Source of the DNA: an uncultured Bacteroidales bacterium
GTDB taxonomy: Bacteria; Bacteroidota; Bacteroidia; Bacteroidales; WCHB1-69
Assembly (NCBI GenBank): GCA_900315705.1
Contig: ONAB01000002.1
Span: forward strand, 188,399-252,398
Direction of reading: 5' to 3'
DNA length: 64,000 nucleotides
The notes beneath the pieces are model-generated. The model saw only the letters and a list, made by a program, of their open reading frames with translations, made no database searches and was not told the origin of the DNA. Made by a program: the position numbers and the translations under genes. Below are positions 33,921 through 42,255 of the stretch, in pieces (within the stretch, counting starts at the first letter, position 1; the number at the start of each line of letters is the position of its first letter).

Positions 33921-34928
33921 ATGCCCGACACCCAAGAAACCAATATCATCATCTACAACACCCTTGACGGCAAGGCCGCCGTGGCCCTATATGCCAAAGA
34001 CGGGAAAATCTGGCTCAACCAAAAACAGCTGGCGGAACTTTTTGCCACCTCTGTCCCCAATATCAACATCCACATATCCAACATATTGAAAGAAGGTGAG
34101 TTAGATAAAAATTCAGTTATTAAGGATTATTTAATAACTGCTTCCGATGGCAAGAACTACAATGTCACTTTCTACTCGCTTGAAATGATATTGGCTGTTG
34201 GCTACCGCGTGAAAGGCAAGCGCGGCACCCAGTTCCGCCAATGGGCCACCAGACACCTTTCAGAATATCTAGTCAAAGGCTTCACTATGGATGACGAACG
34301 CCTGAAGAATCCGAACGGACAGCCGGATTATTTCGACGAACTGCTGGAACGCATTCGCGATATACGGGCTTCCGAGAAACGTTTTTACCAGAAACTCAGA
34401 GATCTGTTCACTCTGAGCAGCGATTATGAAGCACGGGAGAAGGCCACCCAAATGTTCTTCGCCGAGACCCAAAACAAACTGCTATATGCCGTCACCCATC
34501 AAACCGCTGCCGAAATCATCACCTCCCGCGCAGATGCAGACAAACCCAATATGGGACTCACTTCCTGGAAAGGTTCCATCGTGAGGAAACAAGATATCCT
34601 TATTGCGAAGAACTATCTGAATAAAAACGAGATAGACACACTAAACCGCTTAACAACCCTTTTTCTTGAATCAGCAGAATTGAGAGTGATGGAACGAAAA
34701 GATTTGACTCTGGACTATTGGCGAAATAATGTCAATGGACTGCTCACCTATCACGGGAAAGACGTACTGCAAGGAAAAGGCAGCATCTCTAACGCGGAAA
34801 TGGAACAAATTGTGTATGAAACTTATGAAATATTCAATGCCAAAAGAAAACAACTCGAAGCTGTTCAAGCCGACCAAGAAGACATAAAGATGCTGGAAGA
34901 GATGGTTCAAAAGGCAAAAAAGAATTAA
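33921..34928 (+). CDS. RhuM-family protein in the cas adaptation operon
   Basis: A 335-residue protein matching the virulence RhuM family. It has an N-terminal DNA-binding-like domain (KIWLNQKQLAELFATSVPNINIHISNILKEGEL), then GKNYNVTFYSLEMILAVGYRVKGKRGTQFRQWATRHLSEYLVKGF, a helical centre, and a C-terminal LTLDYWRNNVNGLLTYHGKDVLQGKGSISNAEME. RhuM genes are found in genomic islands and near restriction and defence genes; the biochemical function is not established. Here it is first in the second cas transcript, with only 4 bp to cas4. Its first half is more GC-rich than the neighbouring cas6-cas7. I see no TAnnTTTG promoter in the 87 bp upstream. Confidence 0.88.
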   Translation: MPDTQETNIIIYNTLDGKAAVALYAKDGKIWLNQKQLAELFATSVPNINIHISNILKEGELDKNSVIKDYLITASDGKNYNVTFYSLEMILAVGYRVKGKRGTQFRQWATRHLSEYLVKGFTMDDERLKNPNGQPDYFDELLERIRDIRASEKRFYQKLRDLFTLSSDYEAREKATQMFFAETQNKLLYAVTHQTAAEIITSRADADKPNMGLTSWKGSIVRKQDILIAKNYLNKNEIDTLNRLTTLFLESAELRVMERKDLTLDYWRNNVNGLLTYHGKDVLQGKGSISNAEMEQIVYETYEIFNAKRKQLEAVQADQEDIKMLEEMVQKAKKN

Positions 34929-34932
34929 TTGT

Positions 34933-35448
34933 ATGCAAATCACCGGCACCCATTTCAACTATTTTCAGGTTTGCCATCGCAAGCTTTGGCTCTTCGCCAA
35001 CGGCATCAATATGGAACAGAACTCCGATTTGGTGTATGCCGGAAAACTCATTCATAAAGAGAGCTACCCACAACGGTCGGAACGATACGAGGAGATAGAA
35101 ATCGACGGGGTGAAAGTGGATTTCTACGACACAAAAAACAAGGTAATTCACGAGATCAAGAAATCGGACAAGGTGGAGCAGGCGCACGAATGGCAGTTGA
35201 AATACTACCTTTATGTATTTGAACGCAACGGCATTGATGGAGTGAGCGGTATACTGGAATACCCTAAGCTGCGAAAAACGACAGAGGTGTTCCTGAGCGA
35301 TGTGGACCGGGCAACCATTCGTGACATTGAACTGAAAATCTGTGAAATAATCAGCAATGAGTCTTGTCCGCCATTGGAGAAAAAGGGCATTTGCCGGAAT
35401 TGCAGCTATTTTGATTTCTGCTACGCAGGAGAGGAGGAAAACGTATGA
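34933..35448 (+). CDS. cas4: Cas4 exonuclease
   Basis: A 171-residue RecB-type nuclease that trims and orients prespacers and selects PAMs with Cas1-Cas2. The four iron-sulfur Cys are C14 (FQVCHRKLW) and three near the end (CPPLEKKGICRNCSYFDFC holds four Cys). The nuclease core has the Asp in VKVDFYDTK, the Glu-x-Lys in HEIKKSD, and QLKYYLY. Its ATG is 4 bp after rhuM and its stop overlaps cas1 (ATGA). Confidence 0.93.
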   Translation: MQITGTHFNYFQVCHRKLWLFANGINMEQNSDLVYAGKLIHKESYPQRSERYEEIEIDGVKVDFYDTKNKVIHEIKKSDKVEQAHEWQLKYYLYVFERNGIDGVSGILEYPKLRKTTEVFLSDVDRATIRDIELKICEIISNESCPPLEKKGICRNCSYFDFCYAGEEENV

Positions 35449-36464
35449 AGAAGACCTATTATCTGTTCAACCCAGGGGTGCTCGAACGCAAAGACAACAC
35501 ATTGAAATTCACACCAGTTGAAGAAGACGCCAACGGTGAAACCGTGAGACAGGGGCAACCGCGCTATCTGCCCGTGGAAGACGTAGCAGAATTGTATGTC
35601 TTCGGTTCGTTGAGGACAAACAGCTCCGTGTATAATTTCTTAGGTCAAAAGGATATAGCTGTCCACTTCTTCGACTATTACGAGAATTACACTGGTTCCT
35701 TTATGCCGCGCGACGGCTTGTTGTCGGGCCGGATGCTGTTGGCTCAGACCTCCTTTTACCAGAACAAGAAGAAGCGCGTGGCATTGGCACAGAAATTCAT
35801 CGAGGGAGCTGCAGCCAATATGCTCAAAAACCTCAATTACTACGACCGCCGGGGCAAGGACTTGAGTCCGCTGATTGAACGCATTATTGAATATTCCGAA
35901 GCAATTCCCCTAACAACAGCTGTTGACGAGCTAATGGGGCTGGAAGGCAACATCAGGATGACATATTACGAAGCATTTGATTTGATATTGAATGACTTTC
36001 AAATGGACGGACGCAGCAAACAACCTCCGCAGAACGAGGTGAACGCATTGATTTCGTTCGGCAATATGATGTGCTACTCCCAGTGTCTGAGGTCCATTCA
36101 TCAAACGCAGTTGAATCCAACCATCAGCTATCTGCACACGCCTGGCGAGCGGCGCTACTCGCTTTGTCTGGACATATCTGAGATTTTCAAGCCCATTCTT
36201 GTGGACAGACTGATCTTCAAAGTATTAAACAAAAAGGAAATTCAAGAGAGACATTTTGACAAAAAGCTTAACCGGTGTCTTTTGAATGAAGAAGGCAGGA
36301 AGATTTTCGTACGGAATTTTGAAGACAAATTGAACGAAACCATTTTCCATCGAAAGCTGAAACGGAATGTAAGTTACAAGCACCTCATCAAATTAGAGTG
36401 CTATAAATTGTGCAAGCATCTTTTGGATATGGAGGAGTATAAACCATTAAAAATGTGGTGGTAA
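35445..36464 (+). CDS. cas1: Cas1 integrase
   Basis: Inserts new spacers at the leader end with Cas2. The 339-residue protein has an N-terminal beta domain (LFNPGVLERKDNTLKF, EDVAELYVFGSL, NFLGQKDIAVHFFDYYENYTGSFMPR). The catalytic C-terminal helical domain carries the metal ligands Glu in MTYYEAFDLIL, His in SYLHTPGERRYSLCLDISEIFKP, and Asp/Glu in that same block. The length is normal for I-B. It overlaps cas4 by 4 bp and is one base from cas2. Confidence 0.96.
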   Translation: MKKTYYLFNPGVLERKDNTLKFTPVEEDANGETVRQGQPRYLPVEDVAELYVFGSLRTNSSVYNFLGQKDIAVHFFDYYENYTGSFMPRDGLLSGRMLLAQTSFYQNKKKRVALAQKFIEGAAANMLKNLNYYDRRGKDLSPLIERIIEYSEAIPLTTAVDELMGLEGNIRMTYYEAFDLILNDFQMDGRSKQPPQNEVNALISFGNMMCYSQCLRSIHQTQLNPTISYLHTPGERRYSLCLDISEIFKPILVDRLIFKVLNKKEIQERHFDKKLNRCLLNEEGRKIFVRNFEDKLNETIFHRKLKRNVSYKHLIKLECYKLCKHLLDMEEYKPLKMWW

Positions 36465-36465
36465 T

Positions 36466-36729
36466 ATGTATGTGATTTTAGTGTATGATATCGGGGAAAA
36501 GCGAGTCGGAAAGATGTTGAAGTTGTGTCGGCAATATCTGAACTGGATTCAGAATTCAGTATTCGAAGGTGATATCACCGAGGTGAAACTGGATGAACTG
36601 AAAGTGAAGGCAAAGAGAATTATGGATTCAGAGGTGGATAGTCTGATTGTATTCAAGACGGATGCCACTAAATGGATGAGCAAAGAGATTGTGGGCAAGG
36701 AACGTGCAGATACCGATGTTTTTCTATAA
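36466..36729 (+). CDS. cas2: Cas2
   Basis: An 87-residue ferredoxin-fold partner of Cas1 in spacer integration. MYVILVYDIGEKRVGKMLKLCRQYLNWIQNSVFEGDIT has the conserved Asp (YDI) and the dimer-forming VFEG strand. The C-terminal DTDVFL completes the fold. Last cas gene before the leader. Confidence 0.95.
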   Translation: MYVILVYDIGEKRVGKMLKLCRQYLNWIQNSVFEGDITEVKLDELKVKAKRIMDSEVDSLIVFKTDATKWMSKEIVGKERADTDVFL

Positions 36730-36944
36730 AATAATGTTGTCGGAGAAGGCAAAAGGGCAGTCCTTTGCGCCGCCAAACCCACGCACAGTTCTTTGACATC
36801 CTGGAAATCAATAAAATACACAGTTGTCGCACCTCCATTATTTTTATATTATTGCAGATTGACGACTTTTTATTAATTTTGCACCGCTGTTCAGCAATGC
36901 CAACAGACTGATATACAGCGTTGGAATGTTGTCATTTGCAACGG
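36730..36944 (+). promoter_or_regulatory. CRISPR leader with promoter
   Basis: 215 bp between cas2 and the first repeat, AT-rich in its middle. A promoter is visible: TTG (36852-36854), a 19-bp spacer and TAATTTTG (36874-36881), followed by CACCGC, giving a transcript start about 60 bp before repeat 1. AGTTCTTTGACATCC at about 36785 is a possible leader-box element. No convincing gene is seen here. Confidence 0.78.
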
Positions 36945-39900
36945 CTTTTAATCGAACCATAAGGAATTGAAATAAAGAACCGGAAGAGACCGAACCGGCC
37001 ATCAAATTTCTTTTAATCGAACCATAAGGAATTGAAATTCTGATAACGCAACTTTGTAGGTGTAATAGCATCAGCACTTTTAATCGAACCATAAGGAATT
37101 GAAATTTGATATCGGTAACAGTGAAAGAATCGGATGCACGTACTTTTAATCGAACCATAAGGAATTGAAATGGACTGGTCGCGTTTGTATTATAACGGCC
37201 TTGCCGGCTTTTAATCGAACCATAAGGAATTGAAATATAGGAAACACAACGCCTTCAGGCGGAGAATCGGGATCTTTTAATCGAACCATAAGGAATTGAA
37301 ATAAATGTTCGTAGACAACGATATGTACGAAGCCAAAAGTCTTTTAATCGAACCATAAGGAATTGAAATTCGGGAATTTTGATTTACCGAACAATCTTAC
37401 GATTTCTTTTAATCGAACCATAAGGAATTGAAATCTCTTTACAATGCCACAGCTGGTGTTGACCGTGTGCTTTTAATCGAACCATAAGGAATTGAAATAG
37501 TTTCCGTGGCAAAGTGTTATGTAGTGCTGGTATCCTTTTAATCGAACCATAAGGAATTGAAATGTAGGTGCACAGACGTTCAACAATTACTCAACATACC
37601 CTTTTAATCGAACCATAAGGAATTGAAATTACACTCTGTTAGTTGACGTCATATAGTTGAGCCAGGCTTTTAATCGAACCATAAGGAATTGAAATTGTGG
37701 ACATTGTTATGCTTGTCAAACTAATAGACGAACTTTTAATCGAACCATAAGGAATTGAAATATCTGGTTGCCGGTCGTGGTGAATGTCGGCGGGGTCTTT
37801 TAATCGAACCATAAGGAATTGAAATGCTTCTGCGGCACTCTCGAGTTCACGGAGCGTGTCTTTTAATCGAACCATAAGGAATTGAAATATGGTAGCCAAC
37901 AAGGCCCTGAGTTGGTGCTTATGCAGCTTTTAATCGAACCATAAGGAATTGAAATCTTATTCTTTGTGCGGTAAGCGTTTTCCGATAGACCTTTTAATCG
38001 AACCATAAGGAATTGAAATCGGTCAATATTCAGGAAGTAATGTCCACTTCTGATGGCTTTTAATCGAACCATAAGGAATTGAAATTATACTTGGTTTACT
38101 GATGTCATGTAGTTAATCCACGCCTTTTAATCGAACCATAAGGAATTGAAATTCGTCATCACCGCAGACACGGAAACAACAAACGAAGGCTTTTAATCGA
38201 ACCATAAGGAATTGAAATTATCAAATATATAGGAACATACTCAGTAGAGATGGGCTTTTAATCGAACCATAAGGAATTGAAATTAAGGAGCTGACCTTCG
38301 AAGAAGTGAAGCTGCAACTTTTAATCGAACCATAAGGAATTGAAATACTATGATATTTTCAAACAATATTATAGCAATAAACACTTTTAATCGAACCATA
38401 AGGAATTGAAATTATATATAGTGACGATGAAAAGGAAAAATTGTGGCCTTTTAATCGAACCATAAGGAATTGAAATATGTATATGGCCATTAATTAACAA
38501 ATCCCATGGTGGACTTTTAATCGAACCATAAGGAATTGAAATTCAGGTTCTGTATCCTGGCCATAACGGCCTGCAGCTTTTAATCGAACCATAAGGAATT
38601 GAAATGATGGAGTGGGACGGCGACATCACGCCGGAACTGCAGCTTTTAATCGAACCATAAGGAATTGAAATGATGGAGTGGGACGGCGACATCACGCCGG
38701 AACTGCTGCTTTTAATCGAACCATAAGGAATTGAAATGGAAATCGCGCGTCTGAAAGCCGAGATTGCCCAGAACTTTTAATCGAACCATAAGGAATTGAA
38801 ATTCTGGAAAATAATTGTATATTTGCACCGCATTTTTGACTTTTAATCGAACCATAAGGAATTGAAATTTGGGAACACGTGCAAGTTGGTGACACGGTTT
38901 CCGACTTTTAATCGAACCATAAGGAATTGAAATGATTTTTGCCTATCAGGACTCTCGCAACAATCCGTTTTCTTTTAATCGAACCATAAGGAATTGAAAT
39001 AAGAAACTTTCTGCCCTTGACAATCTTTCAATTCCTCACTTTTAATCGAACCATAAGGAATTGAAATAGAACAGGCCGATAGGGCATATCGCGTCCAGTG
39101 TGCCTTTTAATCGAACCATAAGGAATTGAAATCATTACTATATATATATAATTATATTATTATAATTATACTTTTAATCGAACCATAAGGAATTGAAATG
39201 CGACTGGGTCACGGCGGAACTGGAGGAGTGGGGCTTTTAATCGAACCATAAGGAATTGAAATCCAGTCACGGCATACTCGAAGAAGATGAGCAGCGGCTT
39301 TTAATCGAACCATAAGGAATTGAAATTCAATAACGCCACACTGCCAGCGTCAGTGCTGTCGCCCTTTTAATCGAACCATAAGGAATTGAAATGTGTAACT
39401 CGTGCCGGGCACGATGCCGCCGCGCTCGACTTTTAATCGAACCATAAGGAATTGAAATAACTTTGTCTGGGCGGAAGAAGGAAGAGCACGCTCCCTTTTA
39501 ATCGAACCATAAGGAATTGAAATATCAAAGACAATTTTCTTGTAAGCAAGGAAAGGACTTTTAATCGAACCATAAGGAATTGAAATAAGAAATGTGTGGG
39601 TAGTTAGTGGCATTTTCAATCTGACTTTTAATCGAACCATAAGGAATTGAAATTTAGTAGCCGCATTAGCAATATCCTCAAGAATTTTGTCCTTTTAATC
39701 GAACCATAAGGAATTGAAATAATTAAAATAGGTGATTCTTTGAACTTGTCAGAATACTTTTAATCGAACCATAAGGAATTGAAATTCAGAACCAATATAA
39801 AAACCGACGTTCCTCACTTCTTTTAATCGAACCATAAGGAATTGAAATGATTGAGCAACAGATGCTTCAAAATAAATATGTTCCTTTTAATCGAACCATA

Positions 39901-40885
39901 AGGAATTGAAATATGGATAGGCTTGATTTCACCTATACGGGTAGTGCTTTTAATCGAACCATAAGGAATTGAAATACGGCACGGAGTTTATGTTCTTCGA
40001 GGACCACAACTCTTTTAATCGAACCATAAGGAATTGAAATGTTTTTCTAATTCGCTTCCGCCAGGGCCTCACACAGGCCTTTTAATCGAACCATAAGGAA
40101 TTGAAATGTCGAAAGTGTCCGTGTTGAACAGCAGGAAATCCTTTCTTTTAATCGAACCATAAGGAATTGAAATGATAGGGAGGCCTTTTGTCCATCTTGG
40201 CGATCAGCGTCTTTTAATCGAACCATAAGGAATTGAAATGATGGGATGCTATTGCGTTCGGATCGTGATTGACGCCTTTTAATCGAACCATAAGGAATTG
40301 AAATTAGAGCAAGCAAAAGAAGACAACAAAAGGTTCAGGCTTTTAATCGAACCATAAGGAATTGAAATACCTCAACCTCATCCTTAACTACGGCGCGATG
40401 GGGACTTTTAATCGAACCATAAGGAATTGAAATTGGAGCGAGGTGGAGGCGGTGTTCGCCTGCAACCCGGCTTTTAATCGAACCATAAGGAATTGAAATG
40501 GCGAACGTGCGGTCGCGGATGGACGCGCTGAAGGACTTTTAATCGAACCATAAGGAATTGAAATGCGATCACCACGAATCCGCCGTCATGCGGTATCACT
40601 TTTAATCGAACCATAAGGAATTGAAATATGATTGTCGATGAGGTTCTCACTCAGGCAGACGGTGACTTTTAATCGAACCATAAGGAATTGAAATGTGTTG
40701 GTGGCTGCGCTTTGGTCGCCCGTGTTGGTGCTTTTAATCGAACCATAAGGAATTGAAATTCGTCAAGTTGCGCTTTTATGAACTTGTACAGCTCTTTTAA
40801 TCGAACCATAAGGAATTGAAATTACACTGCCTCTTGCCAGTCTTGGTAAGTTCCGCCGCTTCTTTTAATCGAACCATAAGGAATT
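36945..40885 (+). CRISPR. CRISPR array, 61 repeats and 60 spacers
   Basis: The 29-bp repeat begins CTTTTAATCG and ends GGAATTGAAAT. I read 60 identical copies from 36945 to 40822, and a 61st at 40862 that keeps its first 24 bp and then diverges. Spacers are about 34-39 bp, giving a 63-69 bp period. The degenerate repeat marks the old end, so the leader is on the cas2 side and transcription is on the + strand. That leaves ATTGAAAT as the 8-nt 5' handle, as in type I-B. All repeats but the last being identical, and one adjacent spacer pair nearly identical, suggest a young, active array. Confidence 0.98.
38606..38708 (+). repeat. Near-duplicate adjacent spacers (26 and 27)
   Basis: Spacers at 38606-38642 and 38672-38708 are both 37 bp, begin GATGGAGTGGGACGGCGACA and differ only at the penultimate base (CTGCAG versus CTGCTG). 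Confidence 0.95.
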
Positions 40886-40967
40886 AACACAGGAACGGCA
40901 TATATCGATCTAAGGATAAGATATCTAACATCTCGTCTTAAGTGCCATCTCCCAAAATCATCCACAT

Positions 40968-41002
40968 AAAAAAAGGCCGGAAACGCTTGCGCGCTCCGGC
41001 CT
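40968..41002 (-). terminator. Rho-independent terminator of the TPR gene
   Basis: On the minus strand, GGCCGGA / TCCGGCC with a 13-base inner part followed by seven T. It closes the minus-strand gyrA-TPR-TPR run. The 82 bp between the last repeat and this hairpin hold nothing I can recognise. Confidence 0.85.
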
Positions 41003-41024
41003 GAATCAGCATAATGCTGTGTGA

Positions 41025-42224
41025 TTAGTTCTGGTGCATACGGGCGTTGATCTTGTCGTTCAGCTCTTGCGGGACTTCGAGCTGCAATTTGACCTTCAAC
41101 TCACGCAGACGCTTGTTGTTGTCCAAGTGGTCGGCATCGATATTGTAAGCCTTCTGGCACCATTCGTGAGCCTTCTCCGTCATCTCCTTCAACTCAGGAG
41201 AACCCTTGAGGGCGATGGCTTCGTTCCATTTCTTCTCCTTCTGCAGGGCGGCAACCTGATCTTCAATGGCGTGCATACGCTCGTAGAAGAGGTAACCCAT
41301 CTGCTCGTTCAGCTTGTAGGAGCCGGGGTTGGCGGCGAGGGCGTTCTTGATGATATCCTCAGCCTTCTGGAAAGCCTTGTAGTTGCTCAAGTAGTTGGCG
41401 CAACGGGCAACCATCTCCTCTGAAGAATCGAAAGCCAAAGCGGAATCGCAGGTGGCCATCAACTTGGCCTCGTCGTTGAGCATAGAGTAGTAGCTCATCT
41501 GGGCCTCGTAAACGCCGGACTTGACATCCTTGGGGAGCTTTTCGGCCGGAACTGCAAGCATCTTGTCAATCATCTTGCCGCAATTGACCGTGTCCTTGTC
41601 ATCCATATACATATAGTAAAGCTCAATGATGCCGTAGATGAAGTTCGGGTTGGCAGAGACTGACTTGGCAAACATCTTCTTGGCGTTGTCGTTGTCCTTG
41701 AGATTCTCCTTGTAAATGGCAGCGGCGCTGTAGTAAGCCAAAGAGGCATTGGAGGACTTGGCCAGTTCGTAATTCTTGGCGGCAACCAGGAAATTATCAA
41801 GAGCCTTCTGGTAATCACCTTTCTTGAGATAGCTGTTGCCCAGATCATAGAAGGGCTCGGCGCAAAGTTTCTGGCCGTCAATAGCGCCCAGCATACCGCT
41901 CTTGGGCTGCACCTTCGGGTCAAGGGAAAGGGCTTTCACGAAAGACTCATTCGCAATCTGCAGCGCATCCGGATAACGGGGCGTGTAGTTGGGATCTGTC
42001 TTCAGTTTCTTCTGGTCGGTGTTGTACAAATTGATATAGACGTTGCCTCTCATCAGCCAGACTTGTGCATTGTCGGGGTTGGCGGCGAGGCACTCTTCGA
42101 TGAACTTCTTGGCTTTGGGGGCCTGGTTCTGCCGCAGGCACTGCCAAGCGTCGTCCACGCAGGTTTGGGCAAAAACGGTCACGCTGACCATCAAAGCGGC
42201 AAAGAGAAGGGTTAATTTTTTCAT
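41025..42224 (-). CDS. Exported TPR-repeat protein
   Basis: A 399-residue protein with signal peptide KKLTLLFAALMVSVTVFAQ. It is made of tetratricopeptide-like helix pairs (KKFIEECLAANPDNAQVWLMRGNVYINLY, AEPFYDLGNSYLKKGDYQKALDNFLVAAKNYELA, and others to about residue 340). It is probably periplasmic and a protein-binding scaffold; the partner is unknown. It resembles the next upstream gene in length and layout, suggesting an old tandem duplication. Confidence 0.82.
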   Translation of the reverse strand: MKKLTLLFAALMVSVTVFAQTCVDDAWQCLRQNQAPKAKKFIEECLAANPDNAQVWLMRGNVYINLYNTDQKKLKTDPNYTPRYPDALQIANESFVKALSLDPKVQPKSGMLGAIDGQKLCAEPFYDLGNSYLKKGDYQKALDNFLVAAKNYELAKSSNASLAYYSAAAIYKENLKDNDNAKKMFAKSVSANPNFIYGIIELYYMYMDDKDTVNCGKMIDKMLAVPAEKLPKDVKSGVYEAQMSYYSMLNDEAKLMATCDSALAFDSSEEMVARCANYLSNYKAFQKAEDIIKNALAANPGSYKLNEQMGYLFYERMHAIEDQVAALQKEKKWNEAIALKGSPELKEMTEKAHEWCQKAYNIDADHLDNNKRLRELKVKLQLEVPQELNDKINARMHQN

Positions 42225-42255
42225 TGTTTTGATGTATTTAAGGTTATAAAATAGA

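Noticed and set aside
36844..40316. Several minus-strand open frames in the array with repeated SIPYGSIK and FQFLMVRLK peptides
   Set aside because: These are translations of the CRISPR repeat, whose period is not constant; there is no start signal or protein-like composition.
40823..40861. Spacer 60 resembling spacer 11 (both start TACACT)
   Set aside because: Beyond the first six bases the ungapped match is poor and the encoded peptides differ; chance similarity is likely.
26870..41000. Mobile-element ends around the CRISPR island
   Set aside because: I found no transposase, integrase, terminal inverted repeats or target duplication at either edge.
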